Below, in pieces: positions 9,436 through 17,592 of a DNA stretch of 64,000 nucleotides; within the stretch, counting starts at the first letter, position 1, and each line of letters begins with the position of its first letter. Source of the DNA: Sporosarcina sp. HYO08 (GTDB taxonomy: Bacteria > Bacillota > Bacilli > Bacillales_A > Planococcaceae); contig NZ_LPUT01000012.1 of NCBI RefSeq assembly GCF_001563475.1, positions 62,001 to 126,000 of the forward strand. The letters are read 5' to 3'. The notes under the pieces are model-generated. The model was given only the letters and a program-made list of their open reading frames with translations. It did not search any database and was not told where the DNA came from. Position numbers and translations under genes: made by a program.

Positions 9436-11657
9436 AGCACAGTAATAAAAAGTCTGGATTCCTCATTTGGCTGTTTTTAATGGCGATTGTATTAGTTGCA
9501 TTGTTTTCGGTGCAATATGGCTCACAATTTTCCCGTGGAAGTTTCACTGAACAGGAAGATTTTCAGATGCAGATGGCTGATTTTTACGAACAGCTCGGTA
9601 AAGTGGTATTAAATCCAATTGATATCGAAGCGGAGAAGGACCAAATTCCGGTATTAAATGGGGAAATAGAAGAGCATCGAAATCAGTATGGAACACTTTC
9701 TGAACAGATTCAAAACATTAATGAACAGTACAAAGACCGCATTGCCGAAGCGGAAGCAGAGAAAAATGAGATTGTAAAAACTGCTTTAGTTCAGGAGCGC
9801 GATACGAAAATCGATGATATACGGAAAAACTTTGAAGACGATGCACATGTTGAAGCAAAAATTCGAGCAGAAAAGCTACAGCATTTGAAGCAATATATAC
9901 AGCAAAGACAACATGACTTTAACAATCTGCTGGAGTTTCCAGTGGCGTACGAATTAATGGATATTAAAACGGGACAAACATTCACAAAAGGGAATGTAAA
10001 AGAAAATTCCGGGTACCAAGTGACTTTTGATAAGGAAAATGGCTTCCTCGTGGCAAACCAATATAGCCGCTCCGATTTGTATGATATTTCTAATGAATAC
10101 GGTGTAGATCATAACGCGGCGATTGATTCTACCTTGGGAAATTATCTTGGATCGGATCTAAACACGTCCAAGCGCTTTAAAGGAGCCGTAATAATTCCTG
10201 CCAGTGCTTTCGAATCAGGTTGGCTTGGCAGACAAGTCGACAGTTTCAATCGTACGAAATACGGGATGATTGCGTTGTGGGCAGCCGGTATATTGGCCGC
10301 AATTGCCCTATTTACTTTTTCACGATTTCAAAAAGAGTGGGTTATAAATAGCTCATACGCAGATCGTTATATGCGCTTGAAAATTGATGTAAAAGTGGCG
10401 TTATTATTTTTATCAATACTGATTACGGGAATCATTTTAGAAACGATACAGCATGATTTTCATGGATATTTTTCCTCTAACAGTATCGAAAGCTTATTCT
10501 CTTTAGTCTTTACTTTTGCTTTGTTAGTAGTGTTCCTTTGGGGAATGGTTTTCCAAGTACTATTATTCGTAAAACGTTTGAAAGCAACGGGTGCGCTTGA
10601 ACAAGACATAAAAGAAAGTTTGACCGTCAAATTTTTCAAAATATGGCGCGATATGTTTTTAAACCGAAAAGTTGGTACGTTCATGTTCATTCTGCTCATC
10701 GGATTTTTCCTTGCAGGCATTGGGTTTGTTGTTAGTGTGATGGTACCCGGGCTATTGCTTATTTACGTTCCGCTTGTATTGTTTGTTGGTCTGCCATTTT
10801 TATTTATGTTTGTTAGTCAAGCCGCCTATTTAAATCGAATCATGGCTTCGACAAAAGCAATGGCAGAAGGACGATTGAATGAAGAGATTTCGGCTAGAGG
10901 CAGATCCCCGCTTGCAGACCATGCTAGAAATTTAAATAATCTTCGTGAAGGTGTTCGCGTTTCAATGACCGAACAGGCGAAAAGTGAGCGAATGAAAACA
11001 GAGCTGATTACGAATGTGAGCCATGATTTAAGGACACCGTTAACTTCTATTATTACGTATACAGATTTACTGAAAAATGAAGAGCTGACGGCGGAAGAAC
11101 GTGCAAAATATGTTGATGTTTTGGATAAAAAATCGCAGCGTTTAAAAACATTGATTGAAGATTTATTTGAAGTGTCCAAAATGGCGAGCGGCAATTTAGA
11201 GTTGCATAAGCAGCGCGTAGATCTTACTCAATTGCTACAGCAAGCACTTGCGGAACATGAAGAAGATATTTCAACTTCAGGCATCGATTTTCGTGTAGGC
11301 TTGCCAGATAATGGGCTAATCGCATATGTAGACGGTCAAAAATGGTGGCGTGTATTGGATAACCTCATCGTCAATGCCATTAAATACACACTACCTGGAA
11401 CCCGGGTTTATATGACGCTTCGAAAAGTTGGTAACAGCGCCGAGTTTGTCGTGAAAAATGTCACAAAATACGAACTTGGTGAAAATACAGATGAATTGTT
11501 TGAGCGTTTTAAAAGAGGCGACGCATCCCGTCACACAGATGGTTCCGGACTCGGTCTTGCAATTGCGCAATCGATTGTCGATTTGCATAACGGCCAGTTA
11601 AAAATTGATGTTGACGGTGATTTATTCAAAGTAACGGTCACGGTACCCGCACTATAA
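9432..11657 (+). CDS. Large membrane sensor histidine kinase
   Basis: A 741-residue kinase. A first membrane helix lies at about residues 10-30. Next is a long extracytoplasmic part with a charged coiled coil (about 70-160). Several further helices follow (about 280-300, 320-345, 355-385, 415-475), then a HAMP-like linker and the catalytic core. The phospho-acceptor is His531 in NVSHDLRTPLTSI, and the ATPase G-box is GSGLGLAIAQSIV near the end. The core is similar to VanS/YkoH-type kinases, but the multi-helix sensor is unusual. It partners the regulator at 8586. The ATG at 9432 overlaps the stop of the preceding small ORF and has AAGGGAAG upstream. Confidence 0.88.
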   Translation: MKHSNKKSGFLIWLFLMAIVLVALFSVQYGSQFSRGSFTEQEDFQMQMADFYEQLGKVVLNPIDIEAEKDQIPVLNGEIEEHRNQYGTLSEQIQNINEQYKDRIAEAEAEKNEIVKTALVQERDTKIDDIRKNFEDDAHVEAKIRAEKLQHLKQYIQQRQHDFNNLLEFPVAYELMDIKTGQTFTKGNVKENSGYQVTFDKENGFLVANQYSRSDLYDISNEYGVDHNAAIDSTLGNYLGSDLNTSKRFKGAVIIPASAFESGWLGRQVDSFNRTKYGMIALWAAGILAAIALFTFSRFQKEWVINSSYADRYMRLKIDVKVALLFLSILITGIILETIQHDFHGYFSSNSIESLFSLVFTFALLVVFLWGMVFQVLLFVKRLKATGALEQDIKESLTVKFFKIWRDMFLNRKVGTFMFILLIGFFLAGIGFVVSVMVPGLLLIYVPLVLFVGLPFLFMFVSQAAYLNRIMASTKAMAEGRLNEEISARGRSPLADHARNLNNLREGVRVSMTEQAKSERMKTELITNVSHDLRTPLTSIITYTDLLKNEELTAEERAKYVDVLDKKSQRLKTLIEDLFEVSKMASGNLELHKQRVDLTQLLQQALAEHEEDISTSGIDFRVGLPDNGLIAYVDGQKWWRVLDNLIVNAIKYTLPGTRVYMTLRKVGNSAEFVVKNVTKYELGENTDELFERFKRGDASRHTDGSGLGLAIAQSIVDLHNGQLKIDVDGDLFKVTVTVPAL

Positions 11658-11665
11658 AGCGAAAG

Positions 11666-11704
11666 CTGTACATGTCCTAAGTAAGGATGATGTACAGTTT
11701 TTTT
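11666..11704 (+). terminator. Terminator of the two-component operon
   Basis: CTGTACAT (11666-11673) pairs with ATGTACAG (11690-11697), followed by a seven-T run. Confidence 0.85.
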
Positions 11705-11835
11705 GCATTCAACTTCAAAAGTATTCCGGGTAATATGACCTAATTACGGTCAACAAGTGACATTTGTAACTTACCTTATTTGTTTTGTTTTTTATAATTG
11801 CAGTAGATTAAATATGATCGAGAAGAGGAAAATCT

Positions 11836-12537
11836 ATGCGCACGCTAGTATTTCAAGGCTATATGTGGGGTTATATTTTAAGTAAAGCAAATAAAACATT
11901 TACGATCAATAAATTAAATAAGACAGGTAAGAGCAAAGAAAAATTGGAACTAATGGATAAAATTATACTAAAATGTACCAAAAATTTAATTAAAATCTCG
12001 GGTGCTGACTTAATTGTAACAGGAACAGAGAACATACCTTTAGATGAACCTGTATTATATGTCGCCAACCATCAAGGGAATATGGATATTCCCATTTTAT
12101 ATTCAACGGCTCCTCAAACGATGGCTTTTGTTGCGAAAAAAGAAATGGAGAAAATTCCGTTGTTGGGCTTTTGGATGAAAGAACGAGGATGCGTGTTTAT
12201 CGATCGAGATAATGCGCGCAGTTCCCTAAAGTCTATTAACCAAGCGATAGAAAGTTTGAAATCAGGACATTCCATCGCAATTTTTCCGGAAGGAACTAGA
12301 AGTAAAGGTCCTCAGATTGGAGATTTTAAATCGGGTAGTTTACGAATTGCGATTAAGTCAGGGGTTAAAGTGATTCCTGTAACCATTAAGGATTCTTACA
12401 AATTGATCAGTGAGAAAGGCAGGAATACACCAGCACAAGTATCTGTCCATTACTCTGACCCTATCGATTCAAGAGAATTTAAAGATACAAACGAACTAGC
12501 CACAGCAGTTCTAGCACAAATTAATAAATATTTATAA
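11836..12537 (+). CDS. plsC: 1-acyl-glycerol-3-phosphate acyltransferase (PlsC family)
   Basis: A 233-residue PlsC-family acyltransferase, which adds the second acyl chain to lysophosphatidic acid at the membrane. Motif I is NHQGNMD (the H-x4-D catalytic pair), motif II has KKEMEKIPLLGFWM and VFIDRDN, motif III is FPEGTRSKG and motif IV is VIPVTI. The N-terminal 55 residues are a basic, partly hydrophobic extension typical of the family. It lies alone after a terminator. An inverted repeat TGACC / GGTCA with a 7-base spacer at about 11748-11764 in the upstream region could be an operator. Confidence 0.85.
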   Translation: MRTLVFQGYMWGYILSKANKTFTINKLNKTGKSKEKLELMDKIILKCTKNLIKISGADLIVTGTENIPLDEPVLYVANHQGNMDIPILYSTAPQTMAFVAKKEMEKIPLLGFWMKERGCVFIDRDNARSSLKSINQAIESLKSGHSIAIFPEGTRSKGPQIGDFKSGSLRIAIKSGVKVIPVTIKDSYKLISEKGRNTPAQVSVHYSDPIDSREFKDTNELATAVLAQINKYL

Positions 12538-12633
12538 GATGAGAAGTAGACAGTGGGGACTAGGATATAGAAAGCGATGAATGGGAATACTTTTCATGTA
12601 GCAGTGAAAAATTGCAATTGAAAGGAGAAAATC

Positions 12634-12933
12634 ATGAATCAAAATTACCCCAACAAAGCTGATCATGAACCGAATACCGACAAACATTTAAAGAACAACG
12701 CATACGAGTATGAGTTACCCTTGGCAGATCCCTCCGAATCCAATGAAACGGAAACATTTCGTCAAAACGAATCAACGACAGCCGGCGAAAATGAACCGTC
12801 CGCATTCGATGCCAATAAGGACTTGGGGCCCCATACCGAGCTAAGCTCCACTTCTCGAATTCTATCGGCAAGTGAAAAAAATGAATTAAATCTATTTGTC
12901 GAAGAATCCCATCACGAGTGGAATGAATTGTAG
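12634..12933 (+). CDS. Small hydrophilic protein of unknown family, paralogue 1
   Basis: A 99-residue, polar protein with no membrane segment and no cysteine. The ATG at 12634 follows GAAAGGAGAAAATC. It shares a skeleton with the next gene: N-terminal NYPNK-D-E, then ELPL-DPS, then PSAF--NK--LG--T-L in the middle, and a C-terminal H--WN. The matching order and spacing of these blocks make the two paralogues. The family is not recognised; the composition suggests an intrinsically flexible protein. Confidence 0.7.
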   Translation: MNQNYPNKADHEPNTDKHLKNNAYEYELPLADPSESNETETFRQNESTTAGENEPSAFDANKDLGPHTELSSTSRILSASEKNELNLFVEESHHEWNEL

Positions 12934-13093
12934 GACACAAAATATACGAAATTTCTCAAAGAAATGGGTTTGAAAGTTCTTCCCTGAGGGAATAGAATAG
13001 AAAGTAACCTTGGTCTTTGGTGTTATACATGAAAGATAAGGTACTTTTCTATTGCTATTTAGCATAGAAATACTAAACAAAGGGGGGCTTTTA
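12934..13093 (+). other. Structured intergenic leader between the two paralogues
   Basis: Several inverted repeats are present: ATTTCT / AGAAAT at about 12951-12965, TTCCC TGA GGGAA at about 12979-12992, a large one with arms at 12999-13011 (AGAAAGTAACCTT) and 13038-13050 (AAGGTACTTTTCT), and GCTATTTAGC at 13054-13063. The large hairpin precedes the ribosome binding site by about 30 bases. No known riboswitch is recognised. Confidence 0.45.
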
Positions 13094-13426
13094 ATGTCTA
13101 TTCTTAATGGAAACTATCCAAACAAACAAGATTTTGAACAGAAATTCTTGCATCCAACAAAAGGAATTGTTCGGACTGTCGAGTTGCCGTTGTCTGATCC
13201 ATCTACTTCAAGTTGGACAAATATGAGGAATTCAAACAAATTCCGCGAAATGAAGCCATCCGCCTTTAATTTAAACAAGGTCGGCTTATACACGACGCTG
13301 AAGCCGCTGGATCAAGGTAAAAGACGTTCACGTCAAAATGATGTTGAAGAGCGGACGTTTAACCAACAAGCGCACGACAAATGGAATGCACATAAAATGA
13401 AAAGGTCGTTTGAAAATGATGCGTGA
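13094..13426 (+). CDS. Small hydrophilic protein of unknown family, paralogue 2
   Basis: A 110-residue basic protein starting at ATG 13094, with AGGGGGG upstream. It is a paralogue of the gene at 12634 by the shared blocks NYPNK, ELPL-DPS, PSAF--NK, LG/GLYTTL and the C-terminal H-KWN. It has a longer lysine/arginine-rich C-terminus (KRRSRQ, KMKRSF) than its neighbour. It ends just before a strong terminator, so the pair form one unit or two neighbouring ones. No function is assigned. Confidence 0.7.
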   Translation: MSILNGNYPNKQDFEQKFLHPTKGIVRTVELPLSDPSTSSWTNMRNSNKFREMKPSAFNLNKVGLYTTLKPLDQGKRRSRQNDVEERTFNQQAHDKWNAHKMKRSFENDA

Positions 13427-13451
13427 CGATTCATCAGTACCACCCGAACCT

Positions 13452-13510
13452 AAAAGCAGCTAGTCAGTAATTGGTCATGTCCGATTCAGTGACTAGCTGC
13501 TTTTGTTTTG
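13452..13510 (+). terminator. Strong terminator
   Basis: A 15-bp perfect stem with arms at 13452-13466 (AAAAGCAGCTAGTCA) and 13490-13504, then TTTTG. It closes the paralogue pair and may also serve the converging liaR gene. Confidence 0.85.
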
Positions 13511-13573
13511 TATGGAATGGGATCAAACAGGCGGGGGCGAGAGGATTTCTGTAAACCTAGGATATGCAGAGTC

Positions 13574-14206
13574 CTATTCTACAAGTCCTTGCTTAAACGC
13601 ATAAATAACAGCTTGCGTTCGATCTTGTACTTCTAATTTTGACAGTATATTACTTACATGTGTTTTGACTGTCTTTAGTGCGATAAATAGTTCATCCGCA
13701 ATTTCCTGGTTCGTTTTTCCTTTTGCGAGGAGGAGAAGAACCTCATACTCGCGCTCTGTCAAATCATGATGCGGTAATTGATCTGCACCCGATCGCATTT
13801 TTTGCATCATTTTCGTTGTCACTTCGGGTTCCAAAACCGTTTGGCCCTTCAATGTTTCCCGAATCGCTTCGGCAATTCGTTTCGCATTAGACGTTTTAAG
13901 TATGTAACTTAATGCGCCGGCTTCAAGCGCAGGATATACTTTATCATCATCTAAAAAGCTCGTGACAACCATAATTTTTGCCTCAGGCCACTCTTCGATG
14001 ATAGCGGCGGTTGCTTCCGCGCCGTTCATTTCCGGCATAACCATATCCATCAATATAATGTCCGGACGTAACGATAACGCTTTTTCAACAGCTTCTTTCC
14101 CATTCACAGCCTCCCCGATGACTTCCATATCAGGTTGGATTTGTAAGTAGGCAGATACGCCGATTCTGACCATTTCGTGATCATCCGCTAATAGTACTTT
14201 AATCAT
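13574..14206 (-). CDS. liaR: LiaR-type response regulator
   Basis: A 210-residue NarL/FixJ-family regulator: receiver domain with DDHEMVRIG, phospho-acceptor in DIILMDMVMPEMNG and KT at the lysine site; C-terminal LuxR helix-turn-helix LTEREYEVLLLLAKGKTNQEIA, TVKTHVSNIL. It overlaps the kinase gene by 8 bases and sits in the order liaF-liaS-liaR, as in the B. subtilis Lia cell-envelope stress system. It should activate the liaI-liaH promoter about 3 kb upstream. Confidence 0.92.
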   Translation of the reverse strand: MIKVLLADDHEMVRIGVSAYLQIQPDMEVIGEAVNGKEAVEKALSLRPDIILMDMVMPEMNGAEATAAIIEEWPEAKIMVVTSFLDDDKVYPALEAGALSYILKTSNAKRIAEAIRETLKGQTVLEPEVTTKMMQKMRSGADQLPHHDLTEREYEVLLLLAKGKTNQEIADELFIALKTVKTHVSNILSKLEVQDRTQAVIYAFKQGLVE

Positions 14207-15227
14207 TCACTTCATCACCTTTCCGCGCAGGCAGTTTTACTTCAACAATCGTTCCTTGTGAGGGAACAGAAACAATTTTGCACGTTCCGCCAATTTCAAT
14301 GGCGCGTTCTTTTACATTTTGTAAGCCGTACGATCCGCTTTTACCTTCCGTATCATCAAAACCAATTCCGTTATCTTGAACCCGGAAAATTGCCAGTCCA
14401 TCCCGTTCTACAAATAATACGTCAACTTCCGTTGCTTGGGCGTGACGAAGCGTATTTGAAAAGGTTTCTTGCGCAATGCGGAATAAATGATCTTCCGCAC
14501 CTTTTGATAAATTCACTTCTTCCAAGCGGAATCGAATGGTGAAATAAACTTTTTCGCGTAATTCAAGCAAAAGTTCTTCCAACCCTTCGGCAAGTGACTT
14601 GTTATTTAACGCCGCGGGGCGCAAATGGAGGAGTAGGGCACGCATTTCTAGCTGGGCTTGTTGCACCATACGTTCCACTTGTTGTAATGGCTTTTGTAAA
14701 TTTTCCTCGCTTCCACTTTCAGTAATTGCAGATAACAGCATCGATGCTGCAAATAATTGTTGGGAAACGGAATCATGCAGTTCGCGTGCGAGTCGCTGGC
14801 GTTCCTGAATAATTTGTTCTTGGATCATTTTATCTTGCGCTTCCGCACGTTCATCCGTGATTCGTTGCAAGCTTTTTCGCTGTGTTTGAATGAGAGTGGA
14901 GACGGAGTCAATCGTTCGGTTCATCCGCTTCGTAAATTTATTGGGTGAATGGGAAGTTCTTTCTGTATCTATTAATCCGATGAGTCGATCTTCCATCGCT
15001 TTTTCTTTCTGGCGACTGATGGAATGCGTCCATACGGCGATGCCACAAGCAAAAAGAAAGATCGTATTCAAAATCCACCAGCCGAGTGGAACGTTCGCAA
15101 ATTGTAATTCGTAAAAAGCGAACCAACTTTCTCGTAATGGTAAATCTAATAGAAAGTAAATATAAATGGCGACAACCCCTGTGAAAAGGAAGGTTAAAAC
15201 AATGCTGCGTCCTATGATTGCCTTCAT
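14199..15227 (-). CDS. liaS: LiaS-type sensor histidine kinase
   Basis: A 342-residue kinase with two N-terminal membrane helices, a very short outside loop, a cytoplasmic coiled coil, then a HisKA_3 dimerisation domain (ARELHDSVSQQLFAASM, phospho-acceptor His) and a HATPase domain (QETFSNTLRHAQAT, VQDNGIGFD, GSYGLQNVKERA). This intramembrane-sensing architecture is typical of LiaS/VraS. Its start overlaps the end of liaF by four bases (ATGA). It responds, by family, to lipid-II-interfering antibiotics under the negative control of LiaF. Confidence 0.92.
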   Translation of the reverse strand: MKAIIGRSIVLTFLFTGVVAIYIYFLLDLPLRESWFAFYELQFANVPLGWWILNTIFLFACGIAVWTHSISRQKEKAMEDRLIGLIDTERTSHSPNKFTKRMNRTIDSVSTLIQTQRKSLQRITDERAEAQDKMIQEQIIQERQRLARELHDSVSQQLFAASMLLSAITESGSEENLQKPLQQVERMVQQAQLEMRALLLHLRPAALNNKSLAEGLEELLLELREKVYFTIRFRLEEVNLSKGAEDHLFRIAQETFSNTLRHAQATEVDVLFVERDGLAIFRVQDNGIGFDDTEGKSGSYGLQNVKERAIEIGGTCKIVSVPSQGTIVEVKLPARKGDEVND

Positions 15228-15925
15228 TTTCTTATCACCTCAACATCTCCAGCCCATGTGGCAAGTGTAATAATGATTTCGGGGGAGTCGTCCGATTTAC
15301 TTTCATAACTATCTTTCATATGGAGTGTTTCATTGATGAGACGTTTCCGATGTTTGTCAAACAGGTTAACCTCGCCGAATAGCGTTGTGTAATGGATGCG
15401 TACAGGAATTTCGTAAGGTACATCGATTTTGATCTTTCCAATTCCTTGTCGAATAGAAATGAGAGAAGTGCCCTTCGGTAATACTGTATCCGTCACATCA
15501 ATATGAATATCACCAAAAAACCCTTGAATGTGAAGATCCTCCCATTCGTAGGATGAAAAAGGCGAGGACTGAACAGAAAATAATTTGTTTTTCCAAATAC
15601 CATTCGGTGTTTCCCTCTTCACATCATGAAGCGGCCGCATGATTTCCGACGCTGGAACGCCTTTCCAAAGTTTCAGAAGGACAGTTGCCAGTAGTATAAA
15701 TATGAGTAAACGTAAACTCCAAAGCGTTAACAATGCCATAACGATAAAAAAGGCACCTAGTATAAACATCCATTTCGAACGCTTTTGCGTGCCGAAATAG
15801 AGAAGTCCGATGCCAAAAAGGACGAACACAATATTCCCATTATGGAAAAAAGCGGATTCCACAAAAACGAGCAAGAGGAAAGCGACTACCCAAAATGTCA
15901 TTTTTTTCGTTTCAATCCGATTCAT
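15224..15925 (-). CDS. liaF: LiaF-type negative regulator of the Lia system
   Basis: A 233-residue protein with three or four N-terminal hydrophobic helices (about residues 10-90) and a beta-rich C-terminal domain, the organisation of LiaF/VraT. GDIHIDVTDTVLPKGTSLISI and EVNLFDKHRKRLINET belong to the C-terminal LiaF domain. In the family it keeps LiaS off in unstressed cells. The ATG at 15925 has GGGAG upstream. It is the first gene of the liaFSR operon, which lies 228 bases downstream of liaH with a repeat element between. Confidence 0.9.
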   Translation of the reverse strand: MNRIETKKMTFWVVAFLLLVFVESAFFHNGNIVFVLFGIGLLYFGTQKRSKWMFILGAFFIVMALLTLWSLRLLIFILLATVLLKLWKGVPASEIMRPLHDVKRETPNGIWKNKLFSVQSSPFSSYEWEDLHIQGFFGDIHIDVTDTVLPKGTSLISIRQGIGKIKIDVPYEIPVRIHYTTLFGEVNLFDKHRKRLINETLHMKDSYESKSDDSPEIIITLATWAGDVEVIRK

Positions 15926-15998
15926 CTCGATGTTCTCCCTTCTTGATGCCGGCGCAATTATTACAATTTAGAAGTGAAAAATAGGTAATTAGAATTTC

Positions 15999-16126
15999 TT
16001 CAGCCTGATTGAAAACGCTTGTCAGCCTAGGCGCGAAGTCGAGCGAAGACGCGAATAGAACTTAAGTTCATGAGCGGACGAGCGAGACGAGCAACGACGG
16101 ATGCGAGCGTTTGTCAACAGGCTGAA
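15999..16126. repeat. 128-base palindromic intergenic element
   Basis: The ends are inverted repeats: TTCAGCCTG at 15999-16007 and CAGGCTGAA at 16118-16126. Pairing continues inwards with (A)TTGAAAACGCT against AGCGTTTGTCAA. The interior has a perfect GAACTTAAGTTC palindrome, a CGCG...CGCG pair and GAGCGA-rich repeats. It lies between liaH and liaF. It carries no ORF; it looks like a small folded repeat that may exist in other genomic copies. Confidence 0.6.
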
Positions 16127-16129
16127 AGG

Positions 16130-16153
16130 AAGGCGACTGCCTTCCTTCATAGT
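16130..16153 (-). terminator. Possible terminator after liaH
   Basis: GGAAGGC / GCCTTCC with a GACT loop lies just past the liaH stop. On the minus strand it is followed by TTTC only, so termination may be partial, allowing some readthrough into liaFSR. Confidence 0.45.
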
Positions 16154-16792
16154 TTACACAATTTCTACATTTTTTGTGGATGTTTTTTCTAATGCGTCCA
16201 AACGACGTTCCATGGATGATGTTTCGTACTGGCGCTCCACTTTTACACTTAGGTTTTCGATGTAATTTTTCATTTCCCCAAATGAAGCAAGCTTATTTTC
16301 AACAGCCTCGGGAGAAATGACTTGTTCCATCCGACGATGGGCACGCGTAACATTTTCTTTCCCCATCAATTGCAACTGACGAATTTTCATATCTTTTACT
16401 TTATGCTTCATTTCTTCAAATTTACGTTCTAAAGAGATAAGCTCAGCGGCAGTTTCGGCAATACTTGTGGATAACTCTGCAACACGCATTTCATAAGCAG
16501 CAACTTCATCACGCGCAAATGCGGCTAGATCTTCTTCACCAGCTGTTTCTGCAAGTGTTAGCTGACTCCTGCGCTTATCTGCCATTTTTTCTGCTTCTTT
16601 TAATTCTTTTTCCATCTCTTGCTTAAGCTTTCCTTGGCGTTCCAATAGGTTGCCCACTGAATTCGTCTGTTTCTCAGCTTCACGAAGATATTGATTTAGC
16701 ATAGCGATTGGATTTTTGTTCTCTTTTTTATCGAAAAACGTGTGTAGATCTGCTTGAAGTGAATATTTAAATCTGTTCCAAAGTGAGTTCAT
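16154..16792 (-). CDS. liaH: LiaH / PspA-family membrane-stress protein
   Basis: A 212-residue, almost wholly helical, charged coiled-coil protein of the PspA/IM30 family, which forms large rings on stressed membranes. The N-terminal FKYSLQADLHTFFDKKENKNP is the membrane-binding helix; long heptad regions follow (NLLERQGKLKQEMEKELKEAEK). Its partner LiaI lies 13 bases upstream in the same operon. The start at 16792 is preceded by AAGGAGG. Confidence 0.9.
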   Translation of the reverse strand: MNSLWNRFKYSLQADLHTFFDKKENKNPIAMLNQYLREAEKQTNSVGNLLERQGKLKQEMEKELKEAEKMADKRRSQLTLAETAGEEDLAAFARDEVAAYEMRVAELSTSIAETAAELISLERKFEEMKHKVKDMKIRQLQLMGKENVTRAHRRMEQVISPEAVENKLASFGEMKNYIENLSVKVERQYETSSMERRLDALEKTSTKNVEIV

Positions 16793-16805
16793 ATTTATTG
16801 CCTCC

Positions 16806-17156
16806 TTATTTTGTTAATTCGTCCCACTGACGTTCAAAATTGACGAATGGGTCATTCGAAGTTGCAGTTAGTACTTTGTTACTTTCCGTTCCTTTCCATT
16901 TACGCCAAACAAAGAGTACACCGAACAAGGCGACAATGCCGATAAAGGCAGGGATATTTGAAATGGCTGTAAACAATCCGATGAGCAGAACGATTCCCCA
17001 AAACAGTTTCAACATTTTTGAGTCGCTTTTTCCATAATAATGAAACCCTGCGTAGGCAATCAAAACGGATAGGGCTAACGCAAGTAGGGAACCGAGATTA
17101 GCTAGAACAACGATTGCTGCGATAATACCAAGTATCGCTAAACCGAATTTTTTCAT
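16806..17156 (-). CDS. liaI: LiaI-like membrane protein
   Basis: A 116-residue protein with about four hydrophobic segments and a polar C-terminal tail of about 30 residues (SNDPFVNFERQWDELTK). Its place directly before liaH, and the small multi-helix form, match LiaI, the membrane anchor for LiaH. Sequence motifs alone are weak; the assignment rests mostly on context. The ATG at 17156 follows AAAGGAGG. Confidence 0.75.
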   Translation of the reverse strand: MKKFGLAILGIIAAIVVLANLGSLLALALSVLIAYAGFHYYGKSDSKMLKLFWGIVLLIGLFTAISNIPAFIGIVALFGVLFVWRKWKGTESNKVLTATSNDPFVNFERQWDELTK

Positions 17157-17301
17157 GTATTGTTCCTCCTTTCATTTGTAACTCTATCGTATCGAAATGA
17201 TTTGCTCGTCCCAACGGCCGTAAAACGTATTTGCAACTAAGACTTGAGACCGATATTGCATTCGACAGGCTGTTATGGCTCCCGAAATGATCGATAAAAA
17301 G

Positions 17302-17423
17302 TAATCCACAGCTATTCGCGAAATCCTCTGCTGATACAAAAGAGATTCAAAAATTATAAACACTTATATCCACTTGTTAACATTCTTTTGTGGATAACTC
17401 AGTTTATTGCGAAGTTATCAACA
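17302..17423. promoter_or_regulatory. DnaA-box-like cluster
   Basis: TGTGGATAA at 17389-17397 is the exact complement of the consensus box TTATCCACA. TAATCCACA (17302-17310) and TTATCAACA (17415-17423) each differ from it by one base. A weaker match lies near 17366. The grouping within 122 bases is more than expected by chance, but no origin genes are nearby. Confidence 0.4.
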
Positions 17424-17496
17424 ATTCCGTCATATGTAGATTGGTGGAAAATAATCATATGATCCTTCATCAAAGCGTAAAATAGTTAACAGGATG

Positions 17497-17522
17497 TGGA
17501 ACTTCGCCAAACCGTTTACGTC
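17497..17522 (+). promoter_or_regulatory. Candidate ECF sigma (SigM/SigW-like) promoter
   Basis: TGGAAC (17497-17502) and CGTC (17519-17522) are separated by 16 bases, close to the SigM-type TGAAAC-N16-CGTC pattern. It lies about 70 bases before the dedA start and drives dedA-uppP, a fitting cell-envelope stress target. Confidence 0.45.
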
Positions 17523-17592
17523 ACGTTAGGGTAGAGAACAAATTGAAGTTCATGACACGATGAAGTAAAGTTATACTATTGGGAGGCATCAT

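Larger units (their letters stand above)
17157..17592. promoter_or_regulatory. 436-base divergent region liaI / dedA-uppP
   Basis: It holds, left to right: the liaI promoter on the minus strand (-10 TACGAT, 17191 down to 17186; -35 TTGGGA, 17214 down to 17209; 17-base spacer); a possible LiaR site CTAAGACTTGAGACC at 17237-17251; a group of DnaA-box-like sequences at 17302-17423; and an ECF-type promoter for dedA at 17497-17522. No gene is seen. Confidence 0.55.

Noticed and set aside
15999..16126. Folded element as a tRNA or known riboswitch
   Set aside because: It has no tRNA arms or CCA and no known riboswitch core; the pairing is a long terminal inverted repeat instead.
17302..17423. Chromosomal replication origin
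   Set aside because: DnaA-like boxes are few, and dnaA, dnaN, gyrB or an AT-rich unwinding region are not seen; kept only as a cluster.
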